Under the pieces are notes generated by a model. That model had not been told where the DNA came from. It worked only from the letters and a program-made list of their open reading frames with translations, and did not search any database. From Pedobacter segetis (GTDB lineage Bacteria; Bacteroidota; Bacteroidia; Sphingobacteriales; Sphingobacteriaceae), in assembly GCF_016623585.1 (NCBI RefSeq), contig NZ_JAEHFY010000016.1, positions 1 to 64,000 of the forward strand: a stretch of 64,000 bases of DNA. The letters run 5' to 3'. A program made the position numbers and the translations under genes. Below are positions 37,284 through 45,796 of the stretch, in pieces. Numbering within the stretch: the first letter of the stretch is position 1; each line of letters begins with the position of its first letter.

Positions 37284-37913
37284 ATGAATAAGCCCATTTT
37301 AATACCCTATATTTTGCCAAACAGCTTCACTGATAAAAAAGTAGAGGCCAACATTTCATATGCTATAAACAGCAATGCTTGGGATTATAAATTTGCCGGA
37401 AAAGCCAATTTTGAAATAGCCTATACAGACGATGCCTTGTTGGTAAAATTTGACGTAATAGAAGAAAACATACTTGCAATATATAACCAACCAAATGATC
37501 CGGTATATAAAGATTCTTGTGTAGAATTATTTATAGCATTAGATAACGATCAAGCATACTATAACTTCGAGTTTAATTGCAAGGGCACCTGCTTGGCGGG
37601 TTTTGGCGAATCTAAAGAAAACAGAAAATTGTTGGATGCAAAAAATATCAGAAATATTAGAGCAAACTCTAGCTTTAAATCTGTGATTTTTGAAGATAAA
37701 AAAATGATCAAATGGGAGTTACAGTTAGAGATCCCTAAATCTGTTTTTCAGTTTCATCAAATAGAATCATTTAAAAGAAGGGCAGCAAGACTTAATTTAT
37801 ATAAGTGTGGCGATGATTTACCAGAGCCTCATTTTTTAAGTTGGAGACCCATTAAATCAGAGACACCTAATTTCCATTTGCCAGAGTTTTTTGGTAACGC
37901 CGTTTTCGAATAA
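37284..37913 (+). CDS. CBM9-like carbohydrate-binding protein
   Basis: A 209-residue protein without a clear leader, so probably cytoplasmic unless the start lies elsewhere. It matches the CBM9/DOMON-like sugar-binding family: NAWDYKFAGKANFEIAYTD, LLVKFDV, VYKDSCVELFIALDN, YYNFEFNCKG and LSWRPIKSETPNFHLPEFFG near the end. Proteins of this kind are frequent next to sugar transporters in Bacteroidota. It is the first gene behind an operator copy, followed after 28 bases by the transporter. Role unknown; binding of an amino sugar or oligosaccharide is plausible. Confidence 0.7.
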   Translation: MNKPILIPYILPNSFTDKKVEANISYAINSNAWDYKFAGKANFEIAYTDDALLVKFDVIEENILAIYNQPNDPVYKDSCVELFIALDNDQAYYNFEFNCKGTCLAGFGESKENRKLLDAKNIRNIRANSSFKSVIFEDKKMIKWELQLEIPKSVFQFHQIESFKRRAARLNLYKCGDDLPEPHFLSWRPIKSETPNFHLPEFFGNAVFE

Positions 37914-37941
37914 ATAATTGTAAAAAACCAATCCTAAATAT

Positions 37942-39222
37942 ATGTCAAATTCAAACTCTTTATCTGCCTCAATGCAAAAAAAAGGCATAAACCCAGTAAT
38001 CATTATTGGTGCACTCTTCTTTGTTTTTGGTTTTGTAACGTGGCTTAACGGTACATTAATCCCTTTTTTACAGTTAGCTTGCGAGTTAAGCACATCCCAG
38101 GCCTTACTGGTAACTTTTGCATTTTACATGGCCTACTTTTTTCTTGCCATCCCTTCATCATACATCTTAAAACTAACAGGATTTAAAAACGGGATGTCTT
38201 TGGGTTTATTTGTGATGGCAATTGGCGCATTGATATTTATACCAGCCGCAAATATGAGGACCTTTCCGTTATTTCTGTTAGGCTTATTTATACAAGGTAT
38301 GGGTTTGGCCTTATTGCAAACGGCTTCAAACCCCTATATCACCATTGTTGGGCCAATAGAAAGTGCCGCTAAACGCATCAGCATTATGGGTATCTGCAAT
38401 AAATTGGCAGGTGCTTTAAGCCCAATTATATTAAGTGCGCTGGTGTTAAAAGGCGCACAAGCTATAGAGGATCAAGCAAAAATCATTACCGATTCCGTAA
38501 AAAAAGAAGCTTTGTTGAATGCTTTGGCGCAAAGGGTAATAACGCCCTACATTATTATAGCCTTGGTGTTAACCATATTGGCTTTGGTAATAAAATACTC
38601 TTCTTTACCAGAAATTGATACCGATAAAGACCATGTTGGGGATGATGGAAATGTGGTAGCACCAAAATCTAGTGTGTTCAAATATAGCAACCTAAATTTA
38701 GGCGTAATCTGTCTTTTTTTATACGTGGGCGTAGAGGTAATGGCGGGCGATGTGATCGGTACTTATGGCAAATCTTTGGGGATGAGCCTAGATCAGACAA
38801 AAATTTTCACATCCTATACCCTGGTATCCATGGTAATCGGCTATATCATTGGCATCATCTGTATCCCAAAATACATCAAACAAGAAAAAGCATTAATGCT
38901 ATCGGCAATAGTGGGTGTTTTATTTACGGTCGGTGCATTTTTAACAACGGGTTATATCAGCGTAATGTTTATCGCACTCTTAGGTTTGGCAAACTCTTTA
39001 ATGTGGCCGGCAATATTCCCTTTAGCTATCAAGGGCTTAGGGAAATACACCAAATTTGGATCCGCATTATTAGTTATGGGAATAGCCGGGGGAGCAGTAT
39101 TACCGCAGATTTACGCAGCCCTGGCCATTAACATAGGTTCACAAACAGCATTTTTATGTAGTATGGTTCCTTGCTATCTATACATATTGTTTTACGCGGT
39201 TAAAGGTCACAAAACAAATTAG
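37942..39222 (+). CDS. Sugar MFS transporter of the FucP/GluP/NagP group
   Basis: A 426-residue permease with twelve predicted helices. The N-terminus (ALFFVFGFVTWLNGTLIPFL) and LLQTASNPYITIVGP are signatures of the fucose/glucose/N-acetylglucosamine proton symporters, and VGVEVMAGDVIGTYG opens the second half. It should carry the free N-acetylhexosamine released in the periplasm into the cell, where the kinase encoded at 10640-11770 acts. It shares a transcript with the CBM9-like gene under an operator copy, and a hairpin follows at 39235. Confidence 0.88.
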   Translation: MSNSNSLSASMQKKGINPVIIIGALFFVFGFVTWLNGTLIPFLQLACELSTSQALLVTFAFYMAYFFLAIPSSYILKLTGFKNGMSLGLFVMAIGALIFIPAANMRTFPLFLLGLFIQGMGLALLQTASNPYITIVGPIESAAKRISIMGICNKLAGALSPIILSALVLKGAQAIEDQAKIITDSVKKEALLNALAQRVITPYIIIALVLTILALVIKYSSLPEIDTDKDHVGDDGNVVAPKSSVFKYSNLNLGVICLFLYVGVEVMAGDVIGTYGKSLGMSLDQTKIFTSYTLVSMVIGYIIGIICIPKYIKQEKALMLSAIVGVLFTVGAFLTTGYISVMFIALLGLANSLMWPAIFPLAIKGLGKYTKFGSALLVMGIAGGAVLPQIYAALAINIGSQTAFLCSMVPCYLYILFYAVKGHKTN

Positions 39223-39234
39223 AGGAATAATAAT

Positions 39235-39266
39235 GGCTAACATAATTTCGCAAAATTGTGTTAGCC
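39235..39266. terminator. Hairpin between convergent transcripts
   Basis: GGCTAACATAATTT (39235-39248), loop CGCA, AAATTGTGTTAGCC (39253-39266) form a 14-bp stem with a single T-G pair. It lies between the transporter gene and the oppositely oriented exopolysaccharide cluster, where a shared terminator is expected, although no long T-run follows. Confidence 0.55.
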
Positions 39267-39394
39267 TATTTAATGGTTTATTCAGAATATCGTATTTAAA
39301 AAAGCAAAGATTATTTAAAAGATAGCTTGATTTTTTTATTAACTATTTATAAAATTGGTATGCTCCTAAACCATCTGTGGATAATATCGGCTTA

Positions 39395-40342
39395 TCATTT
39401 AATCTTATCTGCCAATTCCTCAGAGAATTTCTTGGCTCCAGTATCATTCAAATGAAATTCATCGGCGAAAAGCTTATAATGGTTGTTATATGTTGCATCT
39501 GAAGAATAATCTAAAAAAGTAACGTTAGGATATTCTTCGGCAATAATTTTTAATAATATTTTCTCTTTTGTTTTTGGTTCTTTTAAGATGGTAGGCGAGA
39601 TGATGACATAAGTCTTAATTTTTAAATCTTCACATCGCTGTAAAAAAGCCCGATAATAATCAACGGCGTTCATATCGATTTTTATTTTTTGCTTGGCTCT
39701 TTTCTCGTTATAAATGCGCTGTTGTTCTCTGTAATGCTCAAACTGCTGTTTTGGGATGGTTCTTACTAGCGGAAAATAACCTCTATCATCAGAAGGGAGC
39801 TTATTGGAGAAAAGATGGTCATAAGCAGAAATAAGCAGTGTGGAGTTATAAGGATAAGTCTTGCTTATAAATTTGATGTTTTCATAATCGCTGATCTCTG
39901 CGGTGTATTTTTTAAGGATTGGGTGTTCGCTCACGTATGGCAACAAACTAGCAAGTTTTATATATTTTGAATCATTTGGCCCTAACTCCCAGATATTTAC
40001 ATCTAAAATTATGATTTTTGGTATTTTCCGTTGTAAGATAACTTCTTGTGCGGCACAATAATAAGGTAAGAATTGCCCATCGCTGCCCGCGTTATAGATG
40101 CTCTTATGCAGCTTATCAGATAAAATAGATGAGGAGTAATGGTGCAAAGCCCTAGAACTACCAAAAACCAATATATCTGGCGCAGCCTTATCTAAAGTAT
40201 AGGTTGTTTGTGCAAATTGCCCGGCTTTTAAACTGAAGTATGCTTTTTCTAAAGCATACCCAATTATCCTATCAGCGGCAACCAATAGTGCGGTAAATAT
40301 CAAAAGGTTTTTAAAGAATCTTTTTAAGTTTATCTTCTCCAT
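39395..40342 (-). CDS. SGNH-hydrolase-like membrane-anchored protein, partner of MBOAT
   Basis: A 315-residue protein with an N-terminal membrane anchor (FFKNLLIFTALLVAADRIIGY) and a periplasmic domain that begins ILVFGSSRALHHY, the GxS block of SGNH-type esterase/acyltransferases, with SDGQF and a late DEFHLNDTGAKKF carrying the D-x-x-H pair. Such proteins work with MBOAT proteins, as AlgJ/AlgX or PatB do, placing acyl groups on an exported polysaccharide. It lies two bases after the MBOAT gene at the end of the cluster. Confidence 0.75.
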   Translation of the reverse strand: MEKINLKRFFKNLLIFTALLVAADRIIGYALEKAYFSLKAGQFAQTTYTLDKAAPDILVFGSSRALHHYSSSILSDKLHKSIYNAGSDGQFLPYYCAAQEVILQRKIPKIIILDVNIWELGPNDSKYIKLASLLPYVSEHPILKKYTAEISDYENIKFISKTYPYNSTLLISAYDHLFSNKLPSDDRGYFPLVRTIPKQQFEHYREQQRIYNEKRAKQKIKIDMNAVDYYRAFLQRCEDLKIKTYVIISPTILKEPKTKEKILLKIIAEEYPNVTFLDYSSDATYNNHYKLFADEFHLNDTGAKKFSEELADKIK

Positions 40343-40344
40343 CG

Positions 40345-41772
40345 TTAAAACTGAAAATAAATAAACTGGCCGCCGTTAAAAACACCGAATATTAGGATAA
40401 TAAAAAGTAAACCTAAAACAGATGCGTATCTAACGGCTATATATTTATTATCCATAAGTTTAATCTCTGGTTTAAACTCCATAAAATATTCTATGATAAA
40501 CAGCAAGGTAATGGCAATAAAACAATGCCCCAATTGATTGACCCCATTCCCCAAAAATGGCATTTGCCCCAATGTTTTTAAGTTCTTGATCATCAAATAG
40601 GCATCTGAAAGGTTATTGGCCCTAAAGAAAATCCAAGCGAAGGTTACAATGATGAATATAAAAACACCTTTAAATAGATTAAATGTTTTAGCACCTAGTT
40701 TGGGTAGTTTACCTTCAAAAGCAGAAACAAAAGGCTTGATCAACAACCCAATTATTTGATAAATGCCATGCAAAGCACCCCAAATGATAAAATTATAACT
40801 TGCGCCATGCCACAAACCACTCACTATAAAAACTATGAAAAGATTTAAAAACCTTCTTGATACTTTTACCCTGTTGCCCCCCAAAGGGATGTATAGATAA
40901 TCCCTAAACCAAGTAGAGAGTGAAATATGCCATCGCCCCCAAAATTCTGATATAGATTTAGCAAAGTACGGACGCTTAAAGTTGGTCATCAAATCAAAAC
41001 CCATGGTTCTGGCTGCACCTATGGCAATATCAGAATAACCAGAAAAATCACAATAGATTTGTATGGCAAAGAATATAGAGCTTAAGGCTACGGTTGATCC
41101 ATTATGTAGCTCTGGATTGGGATAAACGGTATCTACATAAATAGAGAGCCGATCGGCAACTACCAGTTTTTTAAAAAATCCCCAAGCCATTTGTTTCAAA
41201 CCTTCGGCCATGTTTGCATAACTAAATTGATGCTTAATGTGCATTTGAGGTAAGATATTTTGTGGCCTTTCTATTGGGCCTGCAACCAGCTGGGGGTAAA
41301 ACATCACATAAAGACTATAAATACCAAAGTGTTTTTCTGCTTTTTGCTTACCACGATAAACCTCTATCGTATAACTCATAGCCTGAAAAGTGTGAAAAGA
41401 CAAACCAATGGGCAACAGCATATTTAGGTAGGGAATGTTGTTCTTTAGGTGGATACTGGTGGCCAAGAATGAAATATTATCGTTAATGAAATTATAATAT
41501 TTAAAAACCGCCAAAATACCAATGTTGGCCACCAAGCTACAGATCAATAATAGTTTTCTTTTTTTTCCGATTGATTTTTCTATATAAATACCCGCCAGAT
41601 AATCAACTATGATGGTAAAACCCAGAATTAAAATGTAGATGGGTACAAATGCCATGTAGAAATAGCAACTGGCGGCCAGCAATAAAAACCATCTGCTTTT
41701 AAACGGTAAAACGTAATAAAGAAACGTTACTATTACAAAGAAAAATACAAAATCGAGCGAGTTAAATAACAT
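40345..41772 (-). CDS. MBOAT-family O-acyltransferase (AlgI/PatA-like)
   Basis: A 475-residue polytopic membrane protein. It contains FVAGPIERPQ-like VAGPIERPQNILPQM, YCDFSGYSDIAIGAARTMGF, FWGRWHISLSTWFRDYLYIP and the catalytic-His block VSGLWHGASYNFIIWGALHG. These are the AlgI landmarks. The family passes acetyl or other acyl groups across the inner membrane to a periplasmic partner, here most likely the SGNH protein encoded directly downstream. The product of the cluster is therefore probably an O-acylated polysaccharide. Confidence 0.9.
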   Translation of the reverse strand: MLFNSLDFVFFFVIVTFLYYVLPFKSRWFLLLAASCYFYMAFVPIYILILGFTIIVDYLAGIYIEKSIGKKRKLLLICSLVANIGILAVFKYYNFINDNISFLATSIHLKNNIPYLNMLLPIGLSFHTFQAMSYTIEVYRGKQKAEKHFGIYSLYVMFYPQLVAGPIERPQNILPQMHIKHQFSYANMAEGLKQMAWGFFKKLVVADRLSIYVDTVYPNPELHNGSTVALSSIFFAIQIYCDFSGYSDIAIGAARTMGFDLMTNFKRPYFAKSISEFWGRWHISLSTWFRDYLYIPLGGNRVKVSRRFLNLFIVFIVSGLWHGASYNFIIWGALHGIYQIIGLLIKPFVSAFEGKLPKLGAKTFNLFKGVFIFIIVTFAWIFFRANNLSDAYLMIKNLKTLGQMPFLGNGVNQLGHCFIAITLLFIIEYFMEFKPEIKLMDNKYIAVRYASVLGLLFIILIFGVFNGGQFIYFQF

Positions 41773-41775
41773 AAA

Positions 41776-42876
41776 CTAGGCAAGTGTTTTATATAATGCT
41801 AAGGTTTTATCCATAGATTTTTGCAACGGGAAATCAGCTAATCTTTTCTCGCCCTTTTTTACCAATTCTTCTCTCAATTTGCTATCGTTGATGAGTTTAT
41901 CTATTTGAAAAATCAAATCATCTAAAGAATAAGGACTAAAAAAAGCCGTAGAGTTTTGTGCAATTTCTTCAAAACAATCTGTTTGGCTCAATAAAACAGG
42001 GCATTTTGCTTTAAAGGCTTCTAAAATTGGCAATCCAAAACCTTCATACAAAGATGGGTAGATAAAAATCAGAGCATTTTGGTATAGATAATTCAATTGC
42101 CCATCGCTCACGTTAAAATGTTTTACCCTATCGTTCAGCTTTAAACGGTTGATGGTCTCAATATCCACACCTTCTAAATTTCCCCCGCCGGCTAAAACCA
42201 ATTCTATATCTGGGTTTTTTTTAGATATTTCTGCAAAAGCATCTAACAGCAAATAAAAATTTTTATAACCACCTCTATCGCCTATAAATAACAAATAATT
42301 TTTAGGTAAACCTATAATTTCTTCAAAAACCAAAGGGGTTTCTAGATCTATCCCGTGGTAAATAACCTCTATTTTACTTTCATCAACGGGTAAATAAGTC
42401 AACAAATCATTTTTGGTAGTATTGGATATGGCAATAATTTTATCGGCCCTATTGGCATTTATTCTTTTATATTGGGTAAGGGGATCCTTAACCCAAAAAT
42501 ATTGTGGAAGGCGTTCATGCGTCATATCATGGATGGTGGTAACCATCGGTTTTTTGAGGTCTTTTATAAAATAAGGCTCGTAATAGGTGGGATGAAAAAC
42601 ATCGAAATTGTTCTGTTTGAGCAAGTATTTACAATAAAGTTCGTTCAATTTAAACTTTCTAAAACCATATTCAGATTGCAGTAAAAAATCGGCGAAAGCA
42701 TTATTTAAAAATTGCTTTTCTTCTTTTATATAATAGTTGTTAGAATTTGCAACACCTAGCGAATACCCAAAATCTGGCTCTTGTTTAATGGTATGGATGA
42801 TATTTGCAAAATACCTGCTGATGCCTCCGAATTTTTGGGTGGTAAATTTTTGATGATCAAAAAAGATTTTAGGCAT
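41776..42876 (-). CDS. Glycosyltransferase family 4
   Basis: A 366-residue cytoplasmic GT-B enzyme. The start (QKFGGISRYFANIIH) and the C-terminal E-x7-E region (FIYPSLYEGFGLPILEAFKA) are typical GT4, with LLFIGDRGGYKNFYLLLDAF as the hinge. It should add a sugar to the lipid-linked repeat unit of the exopolysaccharide. Donor and acceptor cannot be predicted. It sits between the MBOAT gene and another transferase with gaps of three and two bases, a tight operon. Confidence 0.88.
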   Translation of the reverse strand: MPKIFFDHQKFTTQKFGGISRYFANIIHTIKQEPDFGYSLGVANSNNYYIKEEKQFLNNAFADFLLQSEYGFRKFKLNELYCKYLLKQNNFDVFHPTYYEPYFIKDLKKPMVTTIHDMTHERLPQYFWVKDPLTQYKRINANRADKIIAISNTTKNDLLTYLPVDESKIEVIYHGIDLETPLVFEEIIGLPKNYLLFIGDRGGYKNFYLLLDAFAEISKKNPDIELVLAGGGNLEGVDIETINRLKLNDRVKHFNVSDGQLNYLYQNALIFIYPSLYEGFGLPILEAFKAKCPVLLSQTDCFEEIAQNSTAFFSPYSLDDLIFQIDKLINDSKLREELVKKGEKRLADFPLQKSMDKTLALYKTLA

Positions 42877-42878
42877 AG

Positions 42879-44087
42879 CTAATTATACTTATTGTCTAAA
42901 TGTTTTTGCAAGATGCAAGAAAACTCATGTAATCTTTTATCCCAAGTATTGTCTTTTGCCGCTTTTAACCTTAGTTTACGTTTTTCATCGTTATCGTTAG
43001 TTAAAGCATTGTTAATGGCATTAGAGAACTCTTCTGCGGTTTTACAAAAAGGAACAGCACCTTGCGTAAATTCTTCTAAATCTATATTAAAATCTGTAGA
43101 AACAACAGGTTTGCCGCTCCCTAGATACTCAAAAAGTTTAAGTGGAAATATGGTATGGCTCACTTCGTCTTTTTTAAATGGGATAATGGCCACATCAAAT
43201 CCTTTTAAAACACCAGGCATTTCTTTGTAAGGTACTTGCTCTATCAAATAAAGATTAGGCGTTTCTTTTTTTATTTTTTTGAGGTATTCTGCTTCAATTG
43301 GGCCAACAAAAACAAAGCTTTTATCAAGGTTCATTTTCATTGCCTTGGCCAACATTCTATAATCTATCCTTCTTTCGATGTTGCCAAAATAACCGATTAT
43401 TGGTTTTTTGATACCTAAAATTTTTGGGTGGATTGCCGTGTTTTCTAAAACTGCTTTTTTGCTGTGCTCAAAATCGGCCGCATTTGGTATAAAATAGGTG
43501 TACGGATGCTGCTCTGATTTATTTCTGTACAATTCTTTGCTGGTACATATTACTAAATCACTGTCTTTTAGGATAATCTCTTCTGATGTGTGCCCATGTT
43601 TGGCATCATAATCTTCAATAATTGGATCTACGCAATGGTAAACGTTAAGTTTGGCATTTAACAATTTGCCAATATTTGGATAATGGATATTAAAGGAATT
43701 GATGAAGATAAAGTCTTGTATCTTAAATTTTTTGATGATTTTCTGAATCCTTTTGACTATTACGTTTTCGTTGTAGCTTAAAATTTTTCTGTAAAACGCA
43801 CCTTCTGGGATAAAGTTAATGGATAGTAGGAGCGGGGTAATCAAAATATGGAGGTTGGGCGTTTCTGTTGCCAACAATCCATCGGAAGATTTTGAGAAAA
43901 GATCTTTCTTTTTTTTAAACTCTGGAGACGTTTTTAATTGATAGTAATCTTTGATCGTTGCCGGGTACTCTATGTAAAAAACAGTATTATCTTTTGATAA
44001 ATGCTTTGCAACGGTAAAACCGGTAGATTCTATCGGGGCATCGTATTTTGCGTTGCTTAAGATAAATACAAAAGCGTTTTTAAGCAT
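42879..44087 (-). CDS. Glycosyltransferase, GT4-like (TuaH-type)
   Basis: A 402-residue GT-B enzyme with a variant N-terminus (ILSNAKYDAPIESTGFTVAKHL) and a C-terminal donor region PIIGYFGNIERRIDYRMLAKAM, then IPFKKDEVSHTIFPLKLFEY and GSGKPVVSTDF. This layout resembles TuaH-type transferases of polysaccharide clusters. It should extend the repeat unit in the cytoplasm. Gap to the next transferase gene is two bases; on the other side 77 bases separate it from the polymerase-like gene. Confidence 0.8.
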   Translation of the reverse strand: MLKNAFVFILSNAKYDAPIESTGFTVAKHLSKDNTVFYIEYPATIKDYYQLKTSPEFKKKKDLFSKSSDGLLATETPNLHILITPLLLSINFIPEGAFYRKILSYNENVIVKRIQKIIKKFKIQDFIFINSFNIHYPNIGKLLNAKLNVYHCVDPIIEDYDAKHGHTSEEIILKDSDLVICTSKELYRNKSEQHPYTYFIPNAADFEHSKKAVLENTAIHPKILGIKKPIIGYFGNIERRIDYRMLAKAMKMNLDKSFVFVGPIEAEYLKKIKKETPNLYLIEQVPYKEMPGVLKGFDVAIIPFKKDEVSHTIFPLKLFEYLGSGKPVVSTDFNIDLEEFTQGAVPFCKTAEEFSNAINNALTNDNDEKRKLRLKAAKDNTWDKRLHEFSCILQKHLDNKYN

Positions 44088-44164
44088 GGGGCAATTTTAT
44101 GTTTCTAGATCCAACAAATATCCACCAAAATAAACATTTAAGTATCAATTAAAAACATTGAATT

Positions 44165-45655
44165 TTATACAACTCTGTAATCAACCAATTTTTTCTTCTT
44201 TTCTAAATTGCTTACCATGTTGCCTTGCTTTTTATCGTCAAATACTTTTGTTAAGGTGATTATTGCCAAAACCAGGTAAAAGTAGATACTTAAGGGATAT
44301 TGCACAATTGCCTCTTGTGGGTAATTTGCCAAAGAGAATGCAAATACAATCAATATCATTGATAAACAAATTGCCCTTAGTTCTGGATCTTTGATGGTAA
44401 AGAAGTTTTTGATACCAACGTAAAGTGCAGTAAACATAATGCTGCAGATCAACAATAGACCAACCCAACCTAATTCTAGCGCAACCCTAACGTAGCCACT
44501 ATCTGGTGGAAATTGTGCCAAGAAAGAATTAGGGGCAAAACGTACCCCCCAAATGCCCGATCCGCCCAAACCGCCTCCAAAAGGATGTGTCTGTATAAAA
44601 GGCTGCACCCTTTTCTGATTTAGTTTACGCACATTGTAAGAGGCATCTTCATTTGGCCTAAAAGCACTTTGGAAACGCGTTAAGGTTATGTTAGATGTGG
44701 GTACATTTATCAATATCAAAAATGCGAGGCTAATGGGGATGGTTATAGCGATCAAAAATCTGTTAAGTTTTAAAACCACAAACATTAAAAATGCGGCAGG
44801 CACTAAAATATAGGCCGATCTTGTGCCAGAATAAGTCATCACGGTAAGAAACAAAACAGCCATTGAGCCCAATAGAACCTTATATTTTGTTTTATAAGGA
44901 CCTGTCATTAAACCTAAACATAAGAGAGCGGCAGCAGCCATGTTGTAAGAGAACGAAACGGGATCAGAGAATATCGAATTTTTTCTCCATCGTCCGTCAA
45001 TAAAGTTCAAATTGATATAGAGTTGATCGTAATGGTTTTTTTCCTCGAAACCGAAAAAACCAAAATACTCTTGTTTGATTGCCCATAGTGCGGCGAAAAC
45101 GCACAAGCCCAACCACAACATTAAAATGGTTCTTAAAAACTTAACGTTATCTATGTAATAAGTGAATATATAGTAAGAAAGCATTACCAAGGCCACACTT
45201 CTAATGGTGTAAAGCCAAGCCAGCCTAGATGCGGCAGCCGGATTAAAAAACTGTAATATATTATAAGAAATCCAGATCACCAGTATGTAAGAAATAGGGT
45301 TCTTAAAGATCCAGTAATTACGGTTATACTTTTGCTTTATAAAAAATGCCAAGGTTAAAATGGCCAACATCCCATCCATTAAGGTGCCCAAAGGGAAGGT
45401 TGTTGTAACCAAAGTGATTAAAAATATAATAAAATAAGAACCTAGCATCAAGGCTATTACTGCAAATTTAGGTTCTTTTATCACTATATATATAAATACC
45501 GCTGCAAATGAAATTGCCAAGGGCAATAAACCGTATTTATAACCATAATTGGTAAAAATAAATGCACTTATCAATGATAGTAATACCAATACTACCAATG
45601 AAATAGACAGCACTTTTTTATTGATGTCTTCTTTTTGCAATTCTAGATTTTCCAT
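44165..45655 (-). CDS. O-antigen ligase/polymerase-like membrane protein (Wzy/WaaL)
   Basis: A 496-residue protein with eleven to twelve membrane helices and the large periplasmic loop of the PF04932 type (FQSAFRPNEDASYNVRKLN, HPFGGGLGGSGIWGVRF, FPPDSGYVRVALELGWVGLL). Such proteins join repeat units (Wzy) or ligate chains (WaaL). In a cluster with a Wzz-like protein and several transferases, a polymerase is the likelier role. No flippase (Wzx) gene is visible in the cluster. Its ATG overlaps the TAA of the small membrane protein gene by one base. Confidence 0.82.
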   Translation of the reverse strand: MENLELQKEDINKKVLSISLVVLVLLSLISAFIFTNYGYKYGLLPLAISFAAVFIYIVIKEPKFAVIALMLGSYFIIFLITLVTTTFPLGTLMDGMLAILTLAFFIKQKYNRNYWIFKNPISYILVIWISYNILQFFNPAAASRLAWLYTIRSVALVMLSYYIFTYYIDNVKFLRTILMLWLGLCVFAALWAIKQEYFGFFGFEEKNHYDQLYINLNFIDGRWRKNSIFSDPVSFSYNMAAAALLCLGLMTGPYKTKYKVLLGSMAVLFLTVMTYSGTRSAYILVPAAFLMFVVLKLNRFLIAITIPISLAFLILINVPTSNITLTRFQSAFRPNEDASYNVRKLNQKRVQPFIQTHPFGGGLGGSGIWGVRFAPNSFLAQFPPDSGYVRVALELGWVGLLLICSIMFTALYVGIKNFFTIKDPELRAICLSMILIVFAFSLANYPQEAIVQYPLSIYFYLVLAIITLTKVFDDKKQGNMVSNLEKKKKLVDYRVV

Positions 45656-45786
45656 TAAAAGAATACAATTTTAAAAACGAAAAAATAAACCAAAACAGCA
45701 CAGATAACAATGGCCAATGCTCTTTTAAACCTGATCAAATTAGCTTCATTCCTTTCTTTTACCGTTCCTTTAGGGTCTATTCTCAT
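45655..45786 (-). CDS. Small membrane protein, 43 residues, in the exopolysaccharide operon
   Basis: ATG at 45786 opens a 43-codon frame that ends in TAA overlapping the ATG of the polymerase-like gene (TAATG at 45657-45653 on the minus strand). The product has a charged N-terminus (MRIDPKGTVKERNEAN), a basic RFKR and one hydrophobic helix (ALAIVICAVLVYFFVFKIVFF). The tight overlap, the clean positive-inside layout and the location, ten bases after the GT2 gene, support a real gene. No family is known to me. It could be an accessory subunit of the polymerase. Confidence 0.6.
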   Translation of the reverse strand: MRIDPKGTVKERNEANLIRFKRALAIVICAVLVYFFVFKIVFF

Positions 45787-45796
45787 CTTAATTTAA

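Noticed and set aside
39253-39266. AAATTGTGTTAGCC as a further copy of the TGTGTNCGAACACA operator
   Set aside because: Only the TGTGTT half matches, the central CG is missing, and the sequence is one arm of a terminator hairpin.
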